A DNA stretch of 37,415 nt from contig JADQBR010000047.1 in NCBI GenBank assembly GCA_016278515.1, positions 1-37,415 on the forward strand, in the 5' to 3' direction. A model generated the notes under the pieces. The model ran no database searches. It was not told where the DNA came from and worked only from the letters and a program-made list of their open reading frames with translations. The DNA is from Bacillota bacterium (GTDB lineage: Bacteria > Bacillota > JADQBR01). This document shows positions 1 through 6,394 of this stretch, piece by piece (position 1 is the first letter of the stretch; each line of letters begins with the position of its first letter). The translations under genes were made by a program, and so were the position numbers.

Positions 1-116
1 AAAAATAAGCCTATATCAAGGCTCTCAGCGATTTTTGCATTGCGCAACTGTCAAACACCCGAAAATATCAAGAACCAGGTCACAATTAATGGATTGATAT
101 TTCATCGGCATTACCA

Positions 117-132
117 TATACTATGAAGTATA
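117..132 (+). promoter_or_regulatory. Inverted repeat before the toxin gene, candidate operator
   Basis: TATACT and AGTATA form a perfect 6-bp inverted repeat around ATGA. It lies just before the GAGTGAGG ribosome site of the PIN gene. Toxin-antitoxin operons are often autoregulated through such palindromes, so it may be an operator; this is inference from position and symmetry. Confidence 0.4.
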
Positions 133-148
133 GAGTGAGGTATTGCTA

Positions 149-592
149 ATGAAAATTTATATGGACGTTTGTTGCTTTAATAGACCATTTGACGACCAAA
201 CTCAGGATAAGATACGAATTGAGAGTGATGCTATACTAGCAATTTTGTCAAAATGTATGTCAGGAGAATGGCAGTTACTATCAAGTGAAGTGCTTGATAT
301 TGAAATTGAACATACGCAAGACAAATGGAAAAAGAGTAAGGTTTATGAGTTGTATAAGCTGGCCGCAGAAAAAATTAGGTTGAATGATAAAATTACAAAA
401 CGAGCATTTGAAATTCAAAACTCTGGATTAAAATCGTTTGACAGTTTACATGTGGCTTCAGCTGAATATTCAAAAGCTGACATTTTTTTGACTACCGATA
501 AAAAATTGCTACATAAGGCGGAACGGTTAAAATTAGATATTAAAACGGCAAATCCGTTAAGTTGGTTTATGGAGGTGGAAGAAAATGAATAG
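149..592 (+). CDS. PIN-domain protein, probable VapC-like toxin ribonuclease
   Basis: This 147-aa protein has the size and layout of a single-domain PIN nuclease. An early Asp lies in the YMDVCCFNRPF segment. A C-terminal block reads FDSLHVASAEYSKADIFLTTDKKLL, with the acidic residues expected to bind metal; such proteins cleave RNA. I start it at ATG 149, preceded at about 8 nt by GAGTGAGG, rather than at the in-frame TTG 143. Its end overlaps the next small gene by 8 bp, so the two are translated together, and toxin-first order is seen in this PIN subgroup. DNA here is AT-rich, unlike the catabolic genes further right. Family assignment is firm; the toxin role is inferred from pairing with a small partner. 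Confidence 0.75.
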   Translation: MKIYMDVCCFNRPFDDQTQDKIRIESDAILAILSKCMSGEWQLLSSEVLDIEIEHTQDKWKKSKVYELYKLAAEKIRLNDKITKRAFEIQNSGLKSFDSLHVASAEYSKADIFLTTDKKLLHKAERLKLDIKTANPLSWFMEVEENE

Positions 593-791
593 CATAGCAA
601 GGGATTTAGGCACTATACGCAGGATGGGTATTGAGGCTTTAACAGAAAAACTCGGTCCTGTTGGTATGGCTGAATTTATACGTCAGTTTGATTCTGGTTA
701 CGGTGATTACACCAAAGAACGCCATGAATGGCATGATAGTATAGATATTGAGACAATCGTAAAACAGGCGGAGGGAAAAAGGAACAGATAA
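585..791 (+). CDS. Small partner of the PIN protein, probable antitoxin
   Basis: This 68-aa hydrophilic protein starts inside the last codons of the PIN gene and has AGGTGGAAG as ribosome site. Its core, ALTEKLGPVGMAEFIRQF followed by GDYTKERHEW, is a pattern I recall from small proteins encoded next to PIN genes in cyanobacteria and Firmicutes. I see no obvious DNA-binding domain. The overlap and pairing suggest it neutralises the PIN protein. The role is inference; that it is a real gene is well supported by the overlap and ribosome site. Confidence 0.6.
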   Translation: MNSIARDLGTIRRMGIEALTEKLGPVGMAEFIRQFDSGYGDYTKERHEWHDSIDIETIVKQAEGKRNR

Positions 792-1122
792 TACCAGTCG
801 AATCCCTCAATTGCAACTTAGATATCCAGATCATAGAGTAACCGATAGGTTGCTCTTAATTTTTGCATGAATCATTTATATACTTCACGATAACGATTTT
901 AGATTTGATACTTTACAGTAGCTAAATCCTTGATGGAACAAAAGGATTGAGTTATCCTTAGCGCTGCTACTAGTCTGAGAAGCGCCAATAATAAAACGGC
1001 TATTGGAAACCTTAGCGGAAATGACTATAATAAGAGCGGAAGGAAAAACTAAATATGGTATGGTATGATACTGATAGGTTATACATAATGAAATATTAAA
1101 TTAAAAGGCGCTGATTGAATAT
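792..1122. other. Intergenic region between the PIN pair and the helicase
   Basis: This non-coding, AT-rich stretch opens with a terminator hairpin at 835-866. A 7-bp inverted repeat, AATCCTT (925-931) with AAGGATT (942-948), follows. TATGATACT near 1063 could be a -10 box for the helicase, but no convincing -35 is visible. The helicase ribosome site is weak (AAAAGGCG, about 13 nt before the ATG). I see no ORF of note or RNA gene. Confidence 0.5.
835..866 (+). terminator. Rho-independent terminator after the PIN pair
   Basis: AGAGTAACC (835-843) pairs with GGTTGCTCT (848-856) through one G-T wobble and a GATA loop. TAATTTTTG follows. This fits an intrinsic terminator for the two-gene operon. 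Confidence 0.6.
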
Positions 1123-2274
1123 ATGGAAAAATTATTTGAACAATTAGGATTAAATGCAGATATCATACAAGGTTTAATTAAAGATGATATTATTAATCCG
1201 ACACAGATCCAAGGAGAGGTTATACCCAAAGCACTATTAAACAGTGATATCATAGCTGAGTCTGAAACAGGGAGTGGAAAGACTTTAGCATACCTACTGC
1301 CGTTATTTCAAAAAGTAAACTGGTCAAAAAAAGAAATGCAGGCAGTTATCCTGCTGCCTACCCATGAACTTGCAATTCAAGTCCATAGGGAAGTGACGAA
1401 GCTTGCCCAGAATTCTGAGATTGCAATTAACTCAACTGTGTTAATTGGGAATGTTAGTATAAAAAGGCAAATGGAAAGTATCAAAAAGGAGAAACCCCAT
1501 ATTATAGTTGGCTCTTCAGGAAGAGTACTCAAGCTTATTCAGATGAAAGTAATTAAGGCACATACGGTTAAAACAATTATTATTGATGAAGCTGATAGAC
1601 TTTTAGATAAAAATAATCTAAAGGACATTAAAGCTATTATCAAGACGACTTTAAAAGAACGGCAGCTAATGTTATTCTCTGCAACCATTACTAACAAGAC
1701 TCTAGAAACAGCTAAAGAAATGGTGAAGGAAAATTATCAGCTGATAAAGATTGAGGAAAAAACTGTTATTAATGAAAACATTAAACATATGTATTTCAGT
1801 TGTACGGAAAGGGAAAGAATTAATACTCTTAGGAAATTAATGCATATATTAAAACCTAAAAAGGCTATTGCTTTCATTAACATCGCATATGATATAGAAA
1901 ATGCGGTTGAAAGTCTTAAGTATCATGGATTAAGAGTAGAAGCTATTTATGGTAATTTTGGTAAAGAAGAGCGCAAAAAGGCTCTACAAAATTTCCAAAC
2001 AGGCAAAGTCAATCTTCTAATAGCATCTGATCTAGCAGCAAGGGGACTGGATATAAAAGATGTAGATTATATATTTAGCATTGATATTCCAGAAGATGCA
2101 AAAAGTTATCTACACAGAGCAGGTAGAACGGCAAGAGCAGGAAAAGAAGGGATATCTATCTCGATTATTACTGATCGAGAAAAACCACTGATAGAAAACT
2201 ATGAAAAGAAATTAAAAATAAAAATAGAAGCCAAGGATATGTACAAAGGGCGAATAATTGGTGTAAGACGGTAA
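1123..2274 (+). CDS. DEAD-box ATP-dependent RNA helicase
   Basis: This 383-aa cytoplasmic protein unwinds structured RNA using ATP. All core motifs are present in order: an N-terminal aromatic and Gln region (INPTQIQ), motif I SETGSGKT, Ia PTHELAIQ, Ib-like GSSGRVL, motif II DEAD, motif III SAT, motif IV region AIAFIN, motif V ARGLDI and motif VI HRAGRTAR. It ends about 20 residues after the core, so it lacks the C-terminal RNA-binding domain or basic tail of DbpA- or CshA-type helicases. Motif Ib has SSGR where TPGR is usual. It stands alone, with no operon partner, in AT-rich DNA. Family is certain; the RNA target is unknown. Confidence 0.93.
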   Translation: MEKLFEQLGLNADIIQGLIKDDIINPTQIQGEVIPKALLNSDIIAESETGSGKTLAYLLPLFQKVNWSKKEMQAVILLPTHELAIQVHREVTKLAQNSEIAINSTVLIGNVSIKRQMESIKKEKPHIIVGSSGRVLKLIQMKVIKAHTVKTIIIDEADRLLDKNNLKDIKAIIKTTLKERQLMLFSATITNKTLETAKEMVKENYQLIKIEEKTVINENIKHMYFSCTERERINTLRKLMHILKPKKAIAFINIAYDIENAVESLKYHGLRVEAIYGNFGKEERKKALQNFQTGKVNLLIASDLAARGLDIKDVDYIFSIDIPEDAKSYLHRAGRTARAGKEGISISIITDREKPLIENYEKKLKIKIEAKDMYKGRIIGVRR

Positions 2275-2401
2275 ATACCGAGCACATAGTTAATAGACTA
2301 AAACTCGCCTTCGATGCTGCGGGAGTATTGTCCGGAAACTATTTAGACCTACAGCGGCTAAATACTTAAAGTAAATTAGAAACTTTTAGTGGGGTGACCT
2401 A

Positions 2402-2485
2402 TTGAAACAAGTTGCTACAGCCATTATTGAAAATAATGGGAAGGTTCTTATTGTTGTGATTGGTCAAAACAATAGAATGTCCTAA
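2402..2485 (+). pseudogene. Remnant of a Nudix (MutT-type) hydrolase gene
   Basis: From TTG 2402 the frame reads MKQVATAIIENNGKVLIV, the typical first strand of MutT-like 8-oxo-dGTP diphosphatases. A ribosome site (GTGGGGTGA) is still in place. After about 22 residues the similarity ends and a stop follows at 2483. The Nudix box is absent here and I could not find it downstream, so only the 5' end of the gene remains. The identification rests on a short match from memory. Confidence 0.5.
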
Positions 2486-2562
2486 GATAGGATTAATTCC
2501 TTGCCTTTTATGTTGGTATTAACAAGAGTATATATAAATAGCTTTAAGGAAGGCGGAAAGAT

Positions 2563-3369
2563 ATGAATAAGTTTAAAGTTGCAGCAATTCAGTTGAATTC
2601 CCAAGATGACCTTAAGATTAATCTAGAAATGTCTGGGAAGCTTATTAATGAAGCAGCTGCTAATGCTGCTGACTTAGTAGTTTTACCCGAATATGCCAAT
2701 TACTTATCAGAAGCAGGAAAAATTAAACATGCCGAACCACTTGAAGGTCGTACTATAAATTTTTATCGTGAAATTGCTCAGAAACAACAAATTCACATTC
2801 ATTGTGGTAGTTTTCTTGAAAAAACTGATATTATTGACAAAGCATATAATACATCTGTCTTAATTGACTCTCAAGGAGAAATTGCTGCAGTCTACCGCAA
2901 AATGCACCTTTTTGATGTTGTAATTCCGGGGTACGTAGATGTGAGGGAATCAAATACAATTAAAGCTGGTGAAGAGGTTACGGTAGCTTCAACCCCGTTG
3001 GGGACTTTTGGGTTTACAATTTGCTATGACCTTAGATTTCCAGAACTATTCCAACGCTTAACGGGCCAAGGAGCGCAATTAATTTTTGTTCCTGCTGCAT
3101 TTACCCAGTATACAGGCAAGGACCATTGGGAAGTACTACTTCGAGCGCGAGCGATTGAAAATCAAGTGTATATTGTCTCACCAGGCCAGTTCGGTTCACA
3201 TCCTCCTGGAAAGCAGAGTTACGGTAATAGCATGATTGTTGACCCATGGGGAACGGTTATAGCAAGAGCCTCTGAAGGGATAGGCTATACCATTGCAGAA
3301 ATCAATTGGTCCATTGCCCAAGATATTCGTACTAACCTACCTAGCTTAAAACATAAAGTGTTGAGATGA
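2563..3369 (+). CDS. Carbon-nitrogen hydrolase (nitrilase superfamily), Nit1/omega-amidase-like
   Basis: This 268-aa cytoplasmic amidase carries the Glu-Lys-Cys catalytic triad of the nitrilase superfamily: E43 in LPEYANY, K113 in YRKMHLF and C154 in ICYDLRFPE. The LRFPELFQ stretch and the HWEVLLRARAIENQ segment resemble the deaminated-glutathione amidase/Nit1 branch, which hydrolyses alpha-keto acid amides. A good AAGGCGGAAAG ribosome site precedes ATG 2563. It is a single gene closed by a terminator at 3392-3426. It belongs to a different branch from the nitrilase at 15927. Family is secure, substrate is not. Confidence 0.88.
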   Translation: MNKFKVAAIQLNSQDDLKINLEMSGKLINEAAANAADLVVLPEYANYLSEAGKIKHAEPLEGRTINFYREIAQKQQIHIHCGSFLEKTDIIDKAYNTSVLIDSQGEIAAVYRKMHLFDVVIPGYVDVRESNTIKAGEEVTVASTPLGTFGFTICYDLRFPELFQRLTGQGAQLIFVPAAFTQYTGKDHWEVLLRARAIENQVYIVSPGQFGSHPPGKQSYGNSMIVDPWGTVIARASEGIGYTIAEINWSIAQDIRTNLPSLKHKVLR

Positions 3370-3391
3370 AAATTTTCCTGGTAATCAAAGT

Positions 3392-3426
3392 AACGGCCTG
3401 TCCTACAAAGGATAGCCGTTATTTTT
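3392..3426 (+). terminator. Rho-independent terminator after the amidase gene
   Basis: AACGGC (3392-3397) pairs with GCCGTT (3415-3420), with an inner TCCT/AGGA pairing. ATTTTTG follows. This is a clear intrinsic terminator. Confidence 0.8.
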
Positions 3427-3436
3427 GTATAACGAA

Positions 3437-3459
3437 AACCACCTGCTATGCAGGTGGTT
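3437..3459 (+). repeat. Left-end hairpin of the IS200 element
   Basis: This is a perfect 10-bp stem, AACCACCTGC with GCAGGTGGTT, around a TAT loop. Its stem and loop size match those of the right-end hairpin at 4130-4150, marking it as the left transposase-recognition hairpin. Confidence 0.8.
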
Positions 3460-3489
3460 CCAAAAAGCTTTAGCTATGAGTAGAAAGAA

Positions 3490-3554
3490 CTACCTCCAAT
3501 TTGATAAAATAGTGTAGGTTTCGCCAACCACACTAGAATGACAAAAGGAGGTAG
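3490..3554 (+). promoter_or_regulatory. Leader hairpin that hides the tnpA ribosome site
   Basis: CTACCTCC (3490-3497) is perfectly complementary to GGAGGTAG (3547-3554), which contains the tnpA Shine-Dalgarno sequence. Between them AGTGTAGGTT (3511-3520) pairs with AACCACACT (3526-3534) with one bulged A. In mRNA the nested stems would bury the ribosome site. IS200 of enteric bacteria is known to repress its transposase with a 5' UTR hairpin of this kind; here it is read directly from sequence complementarity. Confidence 0.7.
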
Positions 3555-3562
3555 ATATCCAA

Positions 3563-4006
3563 ATGGATACTGAAAGTTTATCACATACGCAATGGAACTG
3601 TAAATATCATATAGTATTTGCACCGAAGTATAGAAGACAAATAATATATGGGAAAATCAAACAGGACATAGGTAAAATATTACGAACGCTATGTGAATAT
3701 AAAAAAGTAGAGATAATAGAAGCTAATGCTTGCCTCCACATGCTAGTTGCAATCCCACCAAAACTTAGTGTATCCAGTTTCGTGGGTTATCTAAAAGGTA
3801 AAAGTTCGTTAATGATTTTTGATAGGCATGCAAATTTGAAGTATAAGTATGGGAATAGACATTTTTTGTGCAGAGGGTATTATGTGGATACGGTTGGACG
3901 TAACAAGAAAAAGATAGAAGAATACATTAGAAAACAGTTGCAAGAAGACGTAGCAGCAGACCAAATTACTTTAAAAGAATACGTCGATCCATTCACAGGA
4001 GAGTAA
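3563..4006 (+). CDS. tnpA: IS200-type transposase TnpA with damaged HUH motif
   Basis: This 147-aa Y1-type transposase catalyses single-strand excision and insertion in related elements. The fold markers are present: WNCKYHIVFAPKYRR near the N-terminus, the GYLKGKSSLMIF helix, and GYYVDTVGRN carrying the nucleophilic Tyr. The metal-binding HUH site is altered. Relatives I recall read NACKDHIHMLV, but this copy reads NACLHMLV, consistent with a 9-bp in-frame deletion that removes Lys-Asp-His and changes Ile to Leu. Only one of the two His ligands remains. The frame is otherwise intact, so the protein may still be made and bind DNA but should not cleave normally. Start ATG 3563 follows a strong AAAGGAGGT site. 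Confidence 0.85.
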   Translation: MDTESLSHTQWNCKYHIVFAPKYRRQIIYGKIKQDIGKILRTLCEYKKVEIIEANACLHMLVAIPPKLSVSSFVGYLKGKSSLMIFDRHANLKYKYGNRHFLCRGYYVDTVGRNKKKIEEYIRKQLQEDVAADQITLKEYVDPFTGE

Positions 4007-4031
4007 CTAACTAAGTCCAAACGAAAGAAAT

Positions 4032-4150
4032 AACCCCTTTAGGGGTTGCTTGAAAAAGTGTGCAGCTGGCGGAATCTTCAGTAAGCCTTTAGGCTTAGCC
4101 TAGTAACAGCCCTTATAGGGCTAGAGCAAACCACCCGCTGAGCGGGTGGT
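4032..4150 (+). repeat. Right-end hairpin cluster of the IS200 element
   Basis: Four short palindromes follow tnpA: AACCCCTTTAGGGGTT (4032-4047), AAGCCTTTAGGCTT (4083-4096), AGCCCTTATAGGGCT (4108-4122) and the terminal ACCACCCGC-TGA-GCGGGTGGT (4130-4150). The last mirrors the left-end hairpin and is the likely recognition site. The others may fold the end or stop transcription, though no T-run follows them. Confidence 0.65.
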
Positions 4151-4460
4151 CATGACTTACTAGATAATTTATGCATACCAATCTTCAACAAAAGGGTCAG
4201 TAAAATATAATTAGGGAGTGTGAACTTAAACATTATCCCCAGGGCCTATATTTCCCTCTTCTACCATAAAAAAATAGGTGGGGTGGTGAGGGGTCGTTTT
4301 GTTTGCCACCTGATTTAAAAGGTGGTACTATAGCATAATGAGCTAAGAGCCAATTTCTCATGCGGAAGTTTTGAAAGAATTAGAGTTAGATTAGGGTATG
4401 TAGCGCAAAAAAATAACATATGTGCTATTTGCTAATTAAAAGATAATGGGGGGTGGAGAC
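4151..4460. other. Intergenic region between the IS element and the activator leader
   Basis: No gene is supported here. A CCACCT/AGGTGG hairpin lies at 4306-4325, and the stretch 4340-4380 vaguely resembles the conserved end of a group II intron, but I could not support this. Further right the activator leader begins (4461). Confidence 0.4.
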
Positions 4461-4565
4461 CTGGTTACTGGGTCCGAGTATAGCAGTATGGCAGTAAATT
4501 TACCTCAAGAAGGAATTACTGGTTCGTGCTGCTCCGGATTTGTTTAGATTGCAGTAACCAGGGAG
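4461..4565 (+). promoter_or_regulatory. Structured leader with long-range stem reaching the ribosome site of the activator
   Basis: CTGGTTACTG (4461-4470) is the exact reverse complement of CAGTAACCAG (4552-4561). The second arm overlaps the first two bases of the AGGGAG ribosome site (4560-4565) of the gene starting at 4570. If both arms are transcribed, pairing could limit translation. As DNA, the arms also carry TTACTGG/CAGTAAC, close to the CCAGTAATGG boxes at 6141-6194, and a further TTACTGG lies at 4516-4522. The region may therefore be an autoregulatory binding site. I cannot choose between the RNA and DNA readings. Confidence 0.45.
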
Positions 4566-4569
4566 AATT

Positions 4570-6126
4570 ATGTCCCTAATTCGCTGGTGTTTGGCAACTA
4601 AAGATCGGGTGGGTATGGTTTTGGACGTAGTACAGGTGTTTTCCAGATTCGATGTCAACTTGTCTGCCATGGAGGTGGCGCCCGGAGAGGCTTACGTGAA
4701 ATTTGGTGGTGCTGAAGACGAGGTTGCGCTGAAGGAAGCTCTGCTTGAGCATGTGGATATTCTGGAAGTATCTAATGTTGAATTGTTGCCCCAAGAAAAA
4801 AGAGAAAAACAGTTGCAGGCCATCCTGCAATCCATCAGTGAGGGCGTTATTGCCGTGGATAAGGAAGGGGCGATAACACATCTTAATCCCACTGCGGCAG
4901 TACTGCTGCAGTTAAAGCCTGAGGAAGTGAAGGGTAAACTTTTAAGGGAGGTTCTGCAAACTGACCTGCCGATGCTGAAGGTGCTCAGTACAGGCGAAAC
5001 TTACGATAATCAGGAGATATTTTTGGAGACAAGCAGGGGGACGCTGCATTACTTAACCAGTGGGCGGCCGATTAAGAGTGAGCGGGGAGAGATTCTGGGT
5101 GCGGTAGCCGCACTTAAGAGCATACAGGCGGTTAGGAAGATGGTAAATAATCTGACTAAAACTCAGACTGTCCAATTTAAGGATATTGTTCACGCTAGCC
5201 CGGGAATGGCCAATGTTATTCAGATAGCAAAGACAGTTGCCGACAGTAATTCTACCATATTAATTCGGGGAGAGAGCGGTACGGGAAAGGAACTTTTTGC
5301 CCGGGCCATGCACGAAGAGAGCCGGCGTCGGGAAGGTCCGTTTACCCCCATAAACTGTGCGGCTCTGCCGGAAACTCTCCTGGAAAGCGAACTATTCGGT
5401 TATGAGGGAGGAGCTTTCAGCGGTGCTAAAAAGGGTGGCAAGCAGGGATTATTTGAAGTGGCCCATAACGGCACGTTGTTTCTTGATGAGATTGGAGAGT
5501 TGTCCCTTGTGCTGCAGGGTAAGTTGCTTAGGGCAATTCAGGAAGGAGTAATTCGGCGGGTGGGCGGTCAAAAGCAGCTGTCAGTGGATGTGCGGCTGAT
5601 TGCCGCTACTAACCGGGACCTGGAAGAAATGGTCCGGGAAAAGCAGTTCCGGCAAGACCTTTACTATCGACTGAACGTTATCCCTATCAATATTCCTCCT
5701 CTGCGAGAGCACCCTGAAGATATCCCGCTGTTGCTGGAGCATTCTTTGATAAAACTGTGTGAACAGATGGGGAAGCAGTTGTGGTTCTCTCCTAAGGTGT
5801 TAAAATATCTACAGGAGTACAGCTGGCCCGGTAATGTCCGGGAACTGCAGAATGTTGTGGAAAGAGCGGTACATTTAGCACCAAACGGTAAGATAGAGAT
5901 GAGCCACCTACTGCTTGACAGCTGGGCAAAGCGCCAACCATTAAATGATTTGGCGGATGATAAAACGATTAAAGAGATATTGGACAGGACAGAACGAACT
6001 ATAATGGCAGCAGCTTTGCGTAAACACGGTAGTGCAAGGGCGGCTGCCAGAAACCTAGGTTTATCCCATACCACTGTCTTAAAAAAGGCGCATCGCTATA
6101 AATTGGAGCACCTACTTAAGCGCTAA
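4570..6126 (+). CDS. Sigma-54-dependent transcriptional activator (ACT-PAS-AAA+-Fis HTH)
   Basis: This 518-aa TyrR-like enhancer-binding protein remodels sigma-54 RNA polymerase with ATP. An ACT-type domain covers about residues 1-72 (DRVGMVLDV start) and usually binds an amino acid. A PAS domain follows at about 80-185. The AAA+ core has Walker A GESGTGKE near 234, the sigma-54 contact loop as GAFSGA near 281 (GAFTGA is usual, Ser for Thr) and Walker B LFLDEIGEL near 304. The C-terminal Fis-type helix-turn-helix is ARAAARNLGLSHTTVLKKA near 490-508. There is no receiver domain, so the signal is a small molecule. Two -24/-12 promoters lie just downstream (6250, 7850) and repeated candidate binding boxes lie at 6138-6197. 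Together these strongly suggest it activates the methionine gamma-lyase and PanB-type operons. Confidence 0.92.
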   Translation: MSLIRWCLATKDRVGMVLDVVQVFSRFDVNLSAMEVAPGEAYVKFGGAEDEVALKEALLEHVDILEVSNVELLPQEKREKQLQAILQSISEGVIAVDKEGAITHLNPTAAVLLQLKPEEVKGKLLREVLQTDLPMLKVLSTGETYDNQEIFLETSRGTLHYLTSGRPIKSERGEILGAVAALKSIQAVRKMVNNLTKTQTVQFKDIVHASPGMANVIQIAKTVADSNSTILIRGESGTGKELFARAMHEESRRREGPFTPINCAALPETLLESELFGYEGGAFSGAKKGGKQGLFEVAHNGTLFLDEIGELSLVLQGKLLRAIQEGVIRRVGGQKQLSVDVRLIAATNRDLEEMVREKQFRQDLYYRLNVIPINIPPLREHPEDIPLLLEHSLIKLCEQMGKQLWFSPKVLKYLQEYSWPGNVRELQNVVERAVHLAPNGKIEMSHLLLDSWAKRQPLNDLADDKTIKEILDRTERTIMAAALRKHGSARAAARNLGLSHTTVLKKAHRYKLEHLLKR

Positions 6127-6137
6127 ACGTAAAGACG

Positions 6138-6197
6138 GCTCCAGTAATGGAAGCTTAAGTTTCCAGTAATGGAAACTTAAGCTTCCATTACTGGAGC
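6138..6197. promoter_or_regulatory. Perfect 27-bp inverted repeat with three CCAGTAATGG boxes, candidate activator binding site
   Basis: Positions 6138-6164 and 6171-6197 are exact reverse complements around an AGTAAT centre. Within it CCAGTAATGG occurs at 6141-6150 and 6163-6172, and inverted at 6185-6194. The boxes start exactly 22 bp apart, about two DNA turns, so they face one side of the helix. The block lies 56-112 bp upstream of a -24/-12 promoter and just after the activator gene, the usual place for an enhancer of this regulator class. It would also make a very stable hairpin ending the activator transcript, but no T-run follows. Confidence 0.65.
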
Positions 6198-6249
6198 TTC
6201 TAAACAGTCTCGAAATAAAAGAAACCTTACATACCCGCTGATTATTCAG

Positions 6250-6267
6250 TTGGTATTTTTTTTGCTT
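6250..6267 (+). promoter_or_regulatory. Sigma-54 (-24/-12) promoter of the methionine gamma-lyase gene
   Basis: TTGGTATTTTTTTTGCTT has GG at 6252-6253 and GC at 6264-6265 with exactly 10 bp between them, and a TTGCT -12 element. Transcription should begin near 6277, leaving a leader of about 118 nt. It lies between the candidate enhancer boxes and the lyase gene. Confidence 0.72.
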
Positions 6268-6394
6268 AAATAAATGGTGACACATGCATGTAGAAAAATC
6301 AGTATTAAGAAGTCAGAAGACGCCAAATAGACTCTTAGCATTCTGAATTTTTCTATGGTGTTAATCTGAAGAAGAATTATGGGAGGATATAAAC

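Larger units (their letters stand above)
3437..4150 (+). mobile_element. IS200-type insertion sequence (IS200/IS605 family), probably immobile
   Basis: A single tnpA gene lies between subterminal imperfect palindromes at both ends. The left hairpin is AACCACCTGC-TAT-GCAGGTGGTT and the right one ACCACCCGC-TGA-GCGGGTGGT, matching in shape and loop size, as expected for the structures TnpA recognises in single-stranded DNA. There is no tnpB or IscB/omegaRNA accessory gene, so it is the IS200 rather than IS605 layout. The coordinates span the outermost hairpins; true cleavage points should lie slightly outside and I did not fix them. The transposase has lost a catalytic His (see tnpA). Confidence 0.85.

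Noticed and set aside
1-116. Possible insertion-sequence end or 3' untranslated region at the left edge
   Set aside because: The sequence looks vaguely like an IS terminus, but the window is cut here and no terminal repeat or transposase is visible.
4330-4385. Possible group II intron remnant
   Set aside because: Only a loose resemblance to the conserved stem near an intron end; no reverse transcriptase, domain V hairpin or boundaries could be found.
5664-6074. Long minus-strand ORF opposite the activator
   Set aside because: It mirrors the conserved AAA+ coding region, has no family signature, and is a shadow frame, like the other minus-strand ORFs in the window.
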